In this document: piece by piece, positions 1-8,110 of the stretch
How positions within the stretch are numbered: the stretch's first letter is position 1
How the letters are laid out: each line of letters begins with the position of its first letter
Origin: Ferrigenium straubiae
Lineage (GTDB): Bacteria > Pseudomonadota > Gammaproteobacteria > Burkholderiales > Gallionellaceae
DNA: 64,000 nucleotides
Assembly: GCA_019449655.1 (NCBI GenBank)
Contig: JAHQXD010000003.1
Coordinates: 203,408-267,407, forward strand
Direction of reading: 5' to 3'
Notes under the pieces: model-generated
The model's input: only the letters and a program-made list of their open reading frames with translations
Databases searched by the model: none
What the model was told of the DNA's origin: nothing
Translations under genes and position numbers: made by a program

Positions 1-58
1 CAAGAATTACCGCGAAATTTTCCAGGCGCTGAAAGAGATCATTCCCGAACCGGAGTGA
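1..58 (+). CDS. 3' end of an unidentified gene (partial)
   Basis: Reading from base 2, the strand encodes the C-terminal tail KNYREIFQALKEIIPEPE followed by TGA at 56-58. The gene starts outside the window. The tail looks like a normal charged amphipathic protein end, and the same segment recurs downstream with its stop changed to CGA, which supports this being the real reading frame. I do not recognise the family from 18 residues. Confidence 0.5.
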   Translation, partial: KNYREIFQALKEIIPEPE

Positions 59-195
59 AGCGGGGTGCACAGACCGGAGGCTTGCTGGCCCTTCCCGCAC
101 CAGAGGGCTACGCCCCACCGTGTCCGTGCCGCCCTCCCAAGAATTACCGCGAAATTTTCCAGGCGCTGAAAGAGATCATTCCCGAACCGGAGCGA
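1..195 (+). repeat. 58-bp direct repeat of a gene tail (1-58 and 138-195)
   Basis: Bases 1-58 and 138-195 are the same except for one substitution, T56 versus C193. That change turns the TGA stop of the first copy into CGA in the second. The 79 bp between the copies show no recognisable gene. The repeat may extend leftwards beyond the window. It looks like a partial duplication of the 3' end of the upstream gene, left as debris before the hemerythrin gene. Confidence 0.85.
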
Positions 196-204
196 GGCTA
201 CTTC

Positions 205-627
205 TCAGTCCGGCTTGAAGTCGTAGGGGTAGGTCGACAGCACCGGCCTCAGCAGCATGTCCTCGTTGAGGACGTGATCCCTTATCCAGTCGCTCAGGAA
301 ATGGGAATAATGTTCCGATGCGCCGTCTGACCATATGCCATTTTTGGAGATCAGCTCATCCTTCATGTGCTGAAACTCCCTCAGCACATGCTCATGCTCC
401 GACTTGTTTTGGCCGAAGGGGAAATTGACTGCCTGCGCAATCCTCTCCTCATTGACGAAATGGACATACAGATGGTGCTCGAGCTGCTCAAGCGCCTGCG
501 CCAAGGCGAAACTGTCCCTCGCCCTGATCATGGCCTCCACACCATTGACCATCACGATCAGTTTTTTGTGATCGGCATCAATCGATGCATTCCCGATGCT
601 GAGATCATCTGTCCATGTTTCCATCAT
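205..627 (-). CDS. Bacteriohemerythrin
   Basis: This is a cytoplasmic single-domain hemerythrin of about 140 aa, a non-haem di-iron protein that reversibly binds O2 and is used for oxygen storage, delivery or sensing, often in microaerophiles. All ligand motifs are visible: a His in the DADHKK segment, the HLYVHFVNEE helix (His, His and Glu), HEHVLREF, and a C-terminal WIRDHVLNED helix giving His and Asp. It starts with the typical MMETW segment. An in-frame TTG at 654 would add nine residues, but the ATG pair at 622-627 fits the family better. No ribosome-binding site clearly separates the two. It stands alone, with repeat debris downstream and a divergent methyltransferase gene upstream. 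An oxygen-handling protein fits a microaerophilic lifestyle, which is an inference. Confidence 0.88.
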   Translation of the reverse strand: MMETWTDDLSIGNASIDADHKKLIVMVNGVEAMIRARDSFALAQALEQLEHHLYVHFVNEERIAQAVNFPFGQNKSEHEHVLREFQHMKDELISKNGIWSDGASEHYSHFLSDWIRDHVLNEDMLLRPVLSTYPYDFKPD

Positions 628-771
628 GCCATCCCGTGAGGTATCTCCGCCCAAAGCATCGCCGATGCGGACAGGCGCGTCACTGGGGATTCTACCCCAC
701 TAATGAATGACGGCATATATGCCCGGCAACCCTGCTAAACTGCGCGCCTCAATCAAGAAGTCCAATTTTCC

Positions 772-2025
772 ATGCTGATTACCGAATACCGCCTTGACCT
801 CGCCATCCAGGCCCTGCGCGCCATCCTGCCGCTGGCGCATCCCGCCGACACCACGCTGCGCTATTTTTTCAAGGACGAGCGCATCGGCTCGAATGAACGC
901 GAACTGGTCGCCGAGACCGTGTTCGGCGTGCTGCGCCATCGCCTGCTGCTGGAGCATGCCTGCGGCGATAACCCCACACCGCGCCGCATGGCGCTCGCCT
1001 GGCTGATGAAGTTCGGCGGCTACAACCTGCGCGAGATCGAGCCGGTGCTGAAGCACGGCGAGAAGGAATGGCTCGCCACGGTGAAGGGCGTGAAGGCGGG
1101 CAGCCTGCCCTTGCCAGTGCAGGCCGAGCTGCCCGAGTGGCTGGTGAAAAAGATGCGCGCGTCCTATTCGGACGAAGACATCCTCGCCATCGGTCAAGCC
1201 ATGCAGCAGGGCGCGCCGCTGGACATCCGCGTCAACACCCTGCTCGCCAGGCGCGACGAGGTGCTGCAACAACTGCGCGACCAGAAGATCGAAGCCGCTG
1301 CCACGCCTTACTCGCCGATCGGCATCCGCCTCAAGGAAAAAATCCCGCTGAACCGCGACGCGCTGTTCACCGAAGGCAAGGTCGAAGTGCAGGACGAGGG
1401 CAGCCAGCTGCTCGGCTTCCTGCTCGCGCCTAGGCGCAACGACATGGTGGTGGATTTCTGTGCGGGGGCGGGCGGCAAGACGCTGATGCTGTCCGCGCTG
1501 ATGAATTCGCAGGGGCGTTTGTATGCGATGGATGTCTCGGAGAAACGCCTTGCCAATCTCAAGCCGCGCCTGAAACGCTCCGGTGCGAGCAACATCCAGC
1601 CGACGCTGATCGCGAATGAAAACGACCTCAAGGTAAAGCGCCTCGCGGGCAAGATCGACCGTGTGCTGGTAGACGCGCCATGCAGCGGCTTGGGCACGCT
1701 GCGCCGCAACCCCGACCTGAAATTCCGCCAGTCGCCCGGCAGCATAGAGGAACTCACGCAAAAACAGGCCGCCATCCTCACCTCCGCGAGCCGTTTGCTG
1801 AAAAAGGGCGGCCGCCTGGTGTACGCGACCTGCAGCATCCTGCCGGAAGAGAACCAGCAGATCGTACAGGCCTTCCTCGCCGCGCATCCCGACTTCGTGC
1901 TGAAACCGGCCGGCGAGGTGCTGCAACAGCAGAAGATCGCGCTGGACACGGGTGACTACCTCGAACTGCGCCCGCACTTGCACGGCACGGACGGATTTTT
2001 TGCGGCGGTGCTGGAGCGGGTCTAA
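772..2025 (+). CDS. RsmB/NOP-family rRNA cytosine-C5 methyltransferase
   Basis: This 417-aa protein probably transfers a methyl group from SAM to C5 of a cytosine in 16S rRNA. The N-terminal third is helical and NusB-like. The C-terminal half is a Rossmann methyltransferase with the SAM-binding motif VVDFCAGAGGKT, the VLVDAPCSGLGT motif (PC cysteine for product release) and the YATCSILPEEN motif (TCS cysteine nucleophile). Both catalytic cysteines are present. Length and order match RsmB (about 430 aa). Betaproteobacteria often carry a second RsmB-like paralogue away from fmt, and the absence of fmt here suggests this may be that paralogue, so I give no symbol. It converges on ssb, with a shared terminator between them. 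Confidence 0.85.
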   Translation: MLITEYRLDLAIQALRAILPLAHPADTTLRYFFKDERIGSNERELVAETVFGVLRHRLLLEHACGDNPTPRRMALAWLMKFGGYNLREIEPVLKHGEKEWLATVKGVKAGSLPLPVQAELPEWLVKKMRASYSDEDILAIGQAMQQGAPLDIRVNTLLARRDEVLQQLRDQKIEAAATPYSPIGIRLKEKIPLNRDALFTEGKVEVQDEGSQLLGFLLAPRRNDMVVDFCAGAGGKTLMLSALMNSQGRLYAMDVSEKRLANLKPRLKRSGASNIQPTLIANENDLKVKRLAGKIDRVLVDAPCSGLGTLRRNPDLKFRQSPGSIEELTQKQAAILTSASRLLKKGGRLVYATCSILPEENQQIVQAFLAAHPDFVLKPAGEVLQQQKIALDTGDYLELRPHLHGTDGFFAAVLERV

Positions 2026-2040
2026 TCCATCTTGCCCTGT

Positions 2041-2076
2041 AAAGTAAAACGACCGCAGACACGGTCGTTTTGCTTT
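2041..2076. terminator. Bidirectional terminator between methyltransferase gene and ssb
   Basis: A 15-bp stem (2041-2055 with 2062-2076, one G-T pair) closes a 6-base loop, and A/T runs on both sides give a U-tract in either direction. It lies between convergent genes and can terminate both. Confidence 0.85.
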
Positions 2077-2097
2077 GTGGAATAAATCTTGTCCCAG

Positions 2098-2556
2098 TTA
2101 GAACGGGATATCGTCGTCGAAATTGTCGAAGCTGTTCTTCGCCGCCGGTGCGGCCTTGGCGGGAGCGGCGCCGGACGAAGCCGTAGCGGGCTTGTTCTCC
2201 ACCACCTCGAAGCTGCCTGCACCGGAGGACTTGCCACCGAGCATGGTCATTTCGTTGACGATGATCTCGGTGGTGTAGCGGTCCTGTCCTTCCTTGGTCT
2301 GCCACTTGCGGGTCTGCAGCTTGCCCTCGACGTAAATCTGCGAGCCCTTCTTCAGGTATTCCCCGGCGATCTCGGCGAGGCGCCGGTAGAACACCAGGTT
2401 ATGCCACTCAGTCTTTTCCTGCTTCTCGCCGCTCTTGTCCTTCCAGTTCTCGGAGGTCGCGAGCGTGGCGTTGGTCACCGCCTCGCCGTTGGTCATGTAG
2501 CGGGTTTCCGGGTCCTTGCCCAGGCGCCCTATCAGAATCACTTTATTCACCGACAT
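2098..2556 (-). CDS. ssb: Single-stranded DNA-binding protein
   Basis: SSB coats single-stranded DNA during replication, repair and recombination and recruits partner proteins through its acidic tail. At 152 aa it has the N-terminal OB-fold ([17 protein letters not shown] start, then [22 protein letters not shown], residues 1 to about 110), a low-complexity Ala/Pro/Ser linker, and the conserved C-terminal tip DDDIPF that binds partners. The start codon lies one base after the stop of the upstream MFS gene (TGAcATG), so translation is probably coupled. Upstream of uvrA, the usual E. coli partner, I saw no LexA-type box. Confidence 0.97.
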   Translation of the reverse strand: MSVNKVILIGRLGKDPETRYMTNGEAVTNATLATSENWKDKSGEKQEKTEWHNLVFYRRLAEIAGEYLKKGSQIYVEGKLQTRKWQTKEGQDRYTTEIIVNEMTMLGGKSSGAGSFEVVENKPATASSGAAPAKAAPAAKNSFDNFDDDIPF

Positions 2557-2557
2557 G

Positions 2558-3934
2558 TCATGCTCCCTTCATCACGAGTTGTTCCACCGCCGCTTCGTCG
2601 AATCCATGCTTGTCCACCTTGAGGCAGGCCATGCGCTCCGCTGCGATCACCATTACCTCGCGCACCCCGGAGAGTTGCGCGAGACGCTGGCGCAATTCTA
2701 CCGCAGCGGCATCGTCCAGTTCGGGCAAATGATAAAGTTTGGTGCGCACCGGCGCCGGGGGCTGCATGCCGAAGGCGATGGCCAGCCACAGCAGCAGCAG
2801 CACGGCGTCGAACACGAACACGGCATCGCCGCCGACGAACTGCATCAGCGCACCGCCGACCAGCGAACCGAAGAACGCGCCGAGGAACTGCACGCTGCTG
2901 TAAACCCCCATCGCCGTGCCCCTCGCGGCCAGCGGCGCGATGATGCTGATCAGCGCGGGCAGCTTGGCTTCCAGCACGTTGAACGCGGTGAAGAAGACTA
3001 GCAGCGCCGCCGTCACGCCCCACAGGCTGTGCTGCATGAACAGCAGCATGATGAGGGAAATCGCCGCCAGCGCGATCGCCAGCAGGAATACCTGCTTCAC
3101 CTTGCCCTGCTTTTCCGAGACGATGATGAGCGGCAGCATCAGCACGAAAGCCGCCAGCATCACCGGCAGATAAACCTTCCAGTGCTGCGACACATCCAGA
3201 TCATCGGCCTGCAGCAGGAACGGCACGCGCATGAACACCGACATCAGGATCGCGTGCACCGCGAAAATGCCGAAATCGAGGCGCAGCAGATCCCTGTTGC
3301 GCAGCACCTCGCCGAATTGTTTCTTGCTCGCCTCGGTGTCGCTGTGGAAGCGTGTGATTGCCGGCTCGGGGATCACGAAACGCACCACCAGCAGGGCCAG
3401 CAAGGCCAGCACGCCGGTCAGCTCGAAGATGCCGGGCACGCCGAGCAGGCCATTGAGCACCGGGGACAGGATCAGCGACAGCGAGAACGTGAAGCCGATG
3501 GTCATGCCGATCAGCGCCATCGCCCGCGTGCGCACCTCCTCGCGCGTGAGGTCGGCGGTCAGCGCCATCACCGCAGCATTGATCGCGCCCGCGCCCTGGA
3601 TGGCGCGTCCGGCGATCACCCAATAAATGTTGTCCGCCGACGCGGCGATGAAGCTGCCCAGCGCGAACACCACCAGCCCGCCGTAAATCACCGGCTTGCG
3701 CCCGTAGCGGTCGGAAAGCCAGCCGGACGGGAGCTGCAATATCGCCTGGGTCAGCCCGTAAGCGCCAAGCGCGATGCCCATCAGCAAATGGCTCTCGCCG
3801 CCGGGCAATTGCTCGGAATACACCGCAAAAATCGGCAGAATAATGAACAAACCCAGCATGCGCAGGCCGTAAATGCTCGCCAAGCCAAAACTGGCGCGGC
3901 GCTCGACCGGGGTCATGAAATTTGAGGCAGACAT
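2558..3934 (-). CDS. MFS transporter, YajR-like, with C-terminal ferredoxin-like domain
   Basis: This is a 12-helix inner-membrane major facilitator of about 458 aa. The motif-A loop is clear after helix 2 ([16 protein letters not shown]). After the last helix (about residue 380) follows a soluble domain of roughly 65 aa, starting near [16 protein letters not shown] and containing [18 protein letters not shown]. This resembles the YAM domain of E. coli YajR. The substrate is unknown; proton-coupled drug or metabolite efflux is the family default. I chose the ATG at 3934; an in-frame TTG at 3955 would add seven residues. It is directly upstream of ssb and coupled to it, an arrangement probably conserved by descent rather than function. 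Confidence 0.85.
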   Translation of the reverse strand: MSASNFMTPVERRASFGLASIYGLRMLGLFIILPIFAVYSEQLPGGESHLLMGIALGAYGLTQAILQLPSGWLSDRYGRKPVIYGGLVVFALGSFIAASADNIYWVIAGRAIQGAGAINAAVMALTADLTREEVRTRAMALIGMTIGFTFSLSLILSPVLNGLLGVPGIFELTGVLALLALLVVRFVIPEPAITRFHSDTEASKKQFGEVLRNRDLLRLDFGIFAVHAILMSVFMRVPFLLQADDLDVSQHWKVYLPVMLAAFVLMLPLIIVSEKQGKVKQVFLLAIALAAISLIMLLFMQHSLWGVTAALLVFFTAFNVLEAKLPALISIIAPLAARGTAMGVYSSVQFLGAFFGSLVGGALMQFVGGDAVFVFDAVLLLLWLAIAFGMQPPAPVRTKLYHLPELDDAAAVELRQRLAQLSGVREVMVIAAERMACLKVDKHGFDEAAVEQLVMKGA

Positions 3935-4087
3935 GGATGATTCAGGAAAACGCAAAAGTCGCGCATTTTAACAGGTCGCCGCGCCTGCCGTCAGATATGC
4001 GCAAGAGCGGCGTATGGGATGGCAATGGCGCGGATTTGATACCGGCGCAACTGGCGGTTTGAGGAATTAATTGCGCCGCCAAAAGTC

Positions 4088-4350
4088 TTATAACTTCAGC
4101 AGCGGATGATCCTTGGGCAATTGTTTGGAATACCAGATGGCAAGTTTGTGCCGCAAGGATTTTTCGGCGACCTGATCTTCCGGCAAAGGCTGGAGGCTTT
4201 GTCATGAACCAGCAGCCGGTAGATGTATAACAGCTTCTCGCTCGCCGAATCAGTCGGTTCAAATTCGACCACACCCCGCCCCTCCGCATACGTCACCCCT
4301 GCGAGCAACGCCTCTTTAAACAATGCCGCTTCATTCTTCAGTTTCTTCAT
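4088..4350 (-). pseudogene. Small unknown gene broken by a -1 frameshift
   Basis: A strong Shine-Dalgarno (GGAGGT) precedes the ATG at 4350. The frame reads MKKLKNEAALFKEALL and continues to YIYRLLVHD near 4200, then becomes improbable sequence rich in Cys, Ser and Pro up to a stop at 4096. Shifting by -1 at about 4195-4202 restores a natural-looking tail, SLQPLPEDQVAEKSLR and then HKLAIWYSKQLPKDHPLLKL, with a stop at 4088. The intact product would be about 87 aa. I do not recognise the family. Possible causes are a true one-base deletion, an assembly error, or slippage on the ACAAAG context. The last is least likely because there is no clear slippery heptamer or downstream pseudoknot. Confidence 0.6.
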
Positions 4351-4476
4351 GGCGACCTCCGTCATTTGCCTGCCGAAATTGATGTGGCGTGCGCTATGCG
4401 CGCGTAATGTTTATTGCTGCGAGCGGTGTTTGAGCTGACCCCGTTAATTCGCGTTAATTCGGTAGAGTTGGGCGAA

Positions 4477-6894
4477 CTAACTCTCTACCAGTTTCCTCAA
4501 TTCTCCATACAACCATTCCCCATCATCTTTACCGATTTTTATGTCTGGCCGAGCAAAAATCCGGAGTCGCTGCAAGTCATTAATAAAATTCTTATTAACT
4601 CCCTCTATAACCGGAGAGATTTTCTCTAATGTTCGAAGATCCATAGGATTTGATGAGGACTGAACTCGCACAAAGATGTCACTGCCGAGCTTTACATTAC
4701 CAGGCTCAAAGGGTACATCCAGCAAAACGAGTGGCGCCCCATCCGCCTCATGCAAACCAAGCTTCTTGGCTAAAGAATTGGCGAGTTGATTTTCAAATCT
4801 TCTCATAGTCTGATAGCTCATTGTATGAGACACAAGCGCCTCAATTACTGGCTTATCTTGCTTAAGCGGCTCAGCATCGCACAATCTAAGGTTTCTGTCG
4901 TAGACCTCTCGGTAAAGAACTTTTTCATGCTTAACTACAAAATTTAAAAGTCGCACAGTTGAGGTCAATTTTTTCTGTTCAGCATACTCATAAAAAAACA
5001 TAAGCATTTCACGCTCATCAACCAAAAGTGCTTGCTCACGAAGTTTGCATTCAAAGTCGCCGCACTCCCTCAAATCCAAAAGCGCGCGACGAATAGCAGC
5101 GTTATATGCACGATTAGGCTGATTCCAATATACACGCTGAAAGAGCCAATACCTCATCAGAATAATTTGCTCTGCTACAGTAATTCCTGAAGTCTTCAAA
5201 CTAACTTGACTAACATTATTTCCACTTACCCCTGGGCTAATAATGAGATGCGGCAGCAAATCATCAATCTCAAAAGAATCTCCACTAGACAACCCAAGGT
5301 GTAAAGAATCTCTGCGTACAAAATCAATCACACGCGCATCGAGTGAAGAATTCAATAAAGCATAAAGAATCGTTTCATCGGCCTCCTCCAAATCAGTTGT
5401 AGAACCAGCCATGAGTATTCTTTTAAGCTTACTCATATCAATTGCAGGAAAATCCTGGCAAATCAGACCCTCTAACGTAAGACCTTTATGCGATATGAAA
5501 TTATTCCCAAATATTTCATTGAATAAATCGGCGCGACCGAATGAGGCGAAGATTTTATTTTCACCTGGCGGCAGTCGCTTATTTAATTCATGAATCACAT
5601 TAGAAAATGGAAATCGTGAAACGTTGTATAACAACCCCGCGACCAATCCAGTTTCAATAGAATTTTTACTCAGCACACCGAGAAATGAGGGTTCATCGAT
5701 TAGTGAGCTTAACATGCGACGAACATTCTCCATCACACCCAAAGCATGCTCATAACGTGTGTGCGTCCCACCCGGCGAGGCTGACCTGACAATCGTAAGT
5801 TGTGGCACTCCTTGAAGACGAATAACCGCAGGATGACGAACTAAGCCGTCTACTCTCTTGGTAAGTGCCAGCGCCTCTATTGGCATCATTCTTTTTCTTG
5901 CAACTACGGCACTTGGCTCTAATTCTGGCACCCCACCACGCTCACGATGAACCGGTAGACAGTATTCAATTTGCTCCGCAACTTCTTCTACTGTTTTAAA
6001 TTGCCCAATGGCGCTAAATGTTTGTGTAGCCTTTAATACCGCAGCGTTAATCCATGGCGCATTTGATAACGTTGATAGGTATTGAAGTAACTCCAATACA
6101 GATTTGGAAAAACCATATAAGTCCCACCTCGGAAACCATTTCTTAAGCTCACTTGCATCAACCTTACTGCCAAATTGATTTGATATTTCCTCTGGAGAAT
6201 ATGATCTCGTACCAGCAATGAACACTTTATCACCAACCTCGCCGTCTATTTTTCTGGGCATCCCAACGTCCCCAACAATAGCCCTCAAATGTTGGCCGTC
6301 CTCAATGAAAATATTCTTCGGCGCTATGTCGCAGTGAAGAAAATTGCGATAGTGAAGATAAGAAATCCCGCGAGCCATTTGAGAAACAAACTGAATCGCC
6401 ACCTCCGGATTGTTACGTAATTTTACTCTTACAAATTCCGCATTAGGGCTGTTTTCAATAACCTCTTTAAGGGTGCATCCAGTAATTAGATGTGTAACTA
6501 AAAATGGAATTTTTTTAATATTTCCATCTTCCATTTTAAGATCAACTTCACCAGCATCGACAACCTGAACAAGATTTTCATGTGAAAACTGCGAGATATT
6601 TTTTATTTCTTCCAAAAAATTTTCTTGGGCAGGCAAAAACGATGTTGACGCATCGCTTTTCAGTAAATCTTCACGCATTACGAACAATTTTAGCGCCCGA
6701 GGTACATCAATCTTGCGAGCGCCATCAAGTTCTTGAAAAACTTTATATACAACACTTGATCCTCCCACACCGAGAGGCTGAACCAAATCGCATGTTGCAT
6801 CAGAACTTTCCGAACGAAGCACGTATCTGCTAATTTTTGATTCTTGCATCAACTTGAGCTTTTTTACTCTAGGGTCAATAGTTGATTTCATCAT
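4477..6894 (-). CDS. Ser/Thr protein kinase fused to a degenerate SAMHD1-like HD domain
   Basis: This is an 805-aa two-domain protein. Residues 30-310 form a eukaryotic-type kinase: glycine loop LGVGGSSVVY (41-50), lysine K69 in RALKL, catalytic loop HCDIAPKN (187-194, with D189 and N194), a metal-binding DVG (209-211) replacing DFG, and SPE (233-235). The catalytic residues look intact. Residues 340-560 resemble the dNTPase HD fold: QLTIVRSASPGGTHTRYEHALG and ARVIDFVRRD are the family's flanking motifs. However, the central HD pair is YN (423-424, in LLYNVSRFPFSN), and the following metal or catalytic His positions are also lost, so hydrolase activity is unlikely. The rest is helical and unknown. 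There is no signal peptide or membrane helix. The gene is markedly AT-rich compared with its neighbours and lies beside a toxin-antitoxin pair, which suggests transfer. A sensor or defence role is inference only. Confidence 0.8.
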   Translation of the reverse strand: MMKSTIDPRVKKLKLMQESKISRYVLRSESSDATCDLVQPLGVGGSSVVYKVFQELDGARKIDVPRALKLFVMREDLLKSDASTSFLPAQENFLEEIKNISQFSHENLVQVVDAGEVDLKMEDGNIKKIPFLVTHLITGCTLKEVIENSPNAEFVRVKLRNNPEVAIQFVSQMARGISYLHYRNFLHCDIAPKNIFIEDGQHLRAIVGDVGMPRKIDGEVGDKVFIAGTRSYSPEEISNQFGSKVDASELKKWFPRWDLYGFSKSVLELLQYLSTLSNAPWINAAVLKATQTFSAIGQFKTVEEVAEQIEYCLPVHRERGGVPELEPSAVVARKRMMPIEALALTKRVDGLVRHPAVIRLQGVPQLTIVRSASPGGTHTRYEHALGVMENVRRMLSSLIDEPSFLGVLSKNSIETGLVAGLLYNVSRFPFSNVIHELNKRLPPGENKIFASFGRADLFNEIFGNNFISHKGLTLEGLICQDFPAIDMSKLKRILMAGSTTDLEEADETILYALLNSSLDARVIDFVRRDSLHLGLSSGDSFEIDDLLPHLIISPGVSGNNVSQVSLKTSGITVAEQIILMRYWLFQRVYWNQPNRAYNAAIRRALLDLRECGDFECKLREQALLVDEREMLMFFYEYAEQKKLTSTVRLLNFVVKHEKVLYREVYDRNLRLCDAEPLKQDKPVIEALVSHTMSYQTMRRFENQLANSLAKKLGLHEADGAPLVLLDVPFEPGNVKLGSDIFVRVQSSSNPMDLRTLEKISPVIEGVNKNFINDLQRLRIFARPDIKIGKDDGEWLYGELRKLVES

Positions 6895-7265
6895 TTCTTA
6901 CTTCGTCCAGTTCACGTTAGGTATCAAAATTGACATTCCGCGTACTTCTCTACATGTCGATGTAACTTTCCAATCAAAAAGGAACGAAGAGAGACGGCCT
7001 GTAATTGCCGGAATGGCACAAAGAAAATGCAGAGAGGCCTACAGTCATTGTTATTCCCCTAAATAACAAACTTGCTGTGATGATTCCCACAGGCGTGGGA
7101 ACCCCTTGCGGATGAAAAACTCCACCCGTTCGCGCCAGCCTCCTGTTCTGATTATCCGCCGTGCCCGAGCCGTACTTTGCGGCGTGGTAGTGTTGCGGCG
7201 GTTGCGCAAGTGGGCTGCACTCTAAACGAGGCAGTGGGAAGTTGCAACGGCAGGGTGGCTACCCG
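6895..7265. other. Gene-free stretch between kinase gene and higA
   Basis: I see no convincing coding sequence on either strand. The composition changes from AT-rich (to about 7080) to GC-rich (from about 7100), so the edge of the transferred block probably lies here. A perfect 7-bp hairpin with loop AGGC occurs at 7084-7101, without a U-tract. The AT-rich part should hold the kinase promoter, but no confident -35/-10 pair stands out. Confidence 0.6.
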
Positions 7266-7565
7266 TTACGCCGCCATCCTTTCGACTTCGCGCTCGATCC
7301 TGTCCTTCAATTCCGCTTCGGCGATCTTCAGGTCGTAGTTCAGTTGCAGGTTCAGCCAGGACTGTGCATCCGTGCCGAAGTAGCGCGCAAGCCGCAATGC
7401 GGTGTCGGGCGTGATGGAGCGGCGTTCCTTCACGATTTCATGCAGCCGGGTGGCAGGTACGCGCAGTGCCTGCGCCAGCGCATGCACACTCATACCCAAA
7501 GGTGCGAGATATTCCTCCCGCAAGATTTCTCCCGGATGTACCGGGCGCATTCCATTCTTCGCCAT
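7266..7565 (-). CDS. higA: HigA-family antitoxin (HTH transcriptional regulator)
   Basis: This is a 99-aa XRE/HigA antitoxin starting MAKNGMRPVHPGEILREEYL, the family's signature N-terminus. A helix-turn-helix follows (MSVHALAQALRVPATRLHEI), then the conserved RRSITPDTALRLARYFG segment. Its role is to bind and neutralise HigB and to repress the shared promoter. A GAGGAG ribosome-binding site precedes the ATG at 7565; the 17-residue upstream extension overlaps higB and is rejected. It sits 10 bases after the toxin stop, in the toxin-first order typical of higBA. Confidence 0.93.
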   Translation of the reverse strand: MAKNGMRPVHPGEILREEYLAPLGMSVHALAQALRVPATRLHEIVKERRSITPDTALRLARYFGTDAQSWLNLQLNYDLKIAEAELKDRIEREVERMAA

Positions 7566-7575
7566 GTTGCACTCC

Positions 7576-7854
7576 TCAGTGGTAATCGACGATTTCCACG
7601 TCGAATACGTCGCCATTATTGAACTTGAAACAAATACGCCACTGGTCGTTCACCCGGATGCTGTGCTGCCCCTTGCGATCTCCCTTCAACGCTTCCAGCC
7701 GGTTGCCCGGCGGTGCGCGAAGGAAGTCCAGCGTGACGGCGGCTTCCAGTTGCGCCAGTTTGCGCTCAGCCACTTCCTGAATTGCGCGGAAGCGGCGCGG
7801 ACTGCTTCCTTCAAACAGCGCCTTGGTGTCCCTGCAGGAGAACGACCTGATCAT
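7576..7854 (-). CDS. higB: HigB-family toxin (RelE/ParE-type, ribosome-dependent mRNA interferase)
   Basis: This 92-aa protein starts [16 protein letters not shown] and ends [21 protein letters not shown], both characteristic of the HigB/RelE plasmid-maintenance killer family. The middle carries the usual [23 protein letters not shown] core. Family members cleave mRNA on the ribosome until bound by HigA. The ATG at 7854 is preferred over an in-frame GTG at 7863. The pair looks intact, and its GC-rich composition resembles the core genome more than the adjacent kinase gene does. Confidence 0.92.
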   Translation of the reverse strand: MIRSFSCRDTKALFEGSSPRRFRAIQEVAERKLAQLEAAVTLDFLRAPPGNRLEALKGDRKGQHSIRVNDQWRICFKFNNGDVFDVEIVDYH

Positions 7855-7861
7855 AATGCGC

Positions 7862-7890
7862 ACAGTATTACGCTACACGTTATATGTCAA
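7862..7890 (-). promoter_or_regulatory. higBA promoter with likely operator
   Basis: On the minus strand a perfect -35 TTGACA (7885-7890) is followed by a 17-bp spacer and TACTGT (7862-7867), just upstream of higB. The spacer holds an imperfect inverted repeat (ATAACG...CGTAAT), a plausible HigA operator. The repeat is weak and this is inference. Confidence 0.55.
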
Positions 7891-8068
7891 CAGCAACGAC
7901 GGGGATGTTGGAAGGGTGAAACAGGATGACTTGCACCGGATATGCGGCAGGGAACAAGTGGGCGGTTTGGCGGTCTATTCCTGGTCATTGCGCGGGTTGG
8001 GAAAGCCTGGGAATTCGCGTATATTGGAAGGTCGTTTTTCACTACGCACTTTGCCGGACGTACTGGGA

Positions 8069-8093
8069 CCTTCGACGGGCTCAGGGCGAACGG
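8069..8093 (+). repeat. Dispersed TTCGAC...GAACGG intergenic repeat, copy 1
   Basis: The 25-bp sequence CCTTCGACGGGCTCAGGGCG then AACGG is one of four related copies in this window (others near 11397, 11458 and 12631). All lie between genes. This motif type is widespread in proteobacterial intergenic DNA. Here it lies in the 256-bp gap between divergent higB and uvrA, which otherwise holds only their promoters. Confidence 0.8.
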
Positions 8094-8110
8094 GTCTGGA
8101 ATTTAAAAGC

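Noticed and set aside
4442..4461. Tandem CGTTAATTCG/CGTTAATTCG at the edge of the AT-rich block, considered as an attachment site
   Set aside because: No matching copy at the other edge and no integrase gene nearby; too short to support.
7084..7101. Hairpin TTCCCAC-AGGC-GTGGGAA resembling the core of a type I-E CRISPR repeat
   Set aside because: Only one copy exists; no second repeat at spacer distance and no cas genes in the window. Probably a chance hairpin or old terminator of higBA.
7823..8110. 96-codon N-terminal extension of uvrA
   Set aside because: Runs through the higB start, promoter DNA and a dispersed repeat; UvrA of normal length starts at 8111.
7900..8110. Search for a LexA (SOS) box before uvrA
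   Set aside because: No CTGT-N8-ACAG-like palindrome was found, so no SOS control is claimed.
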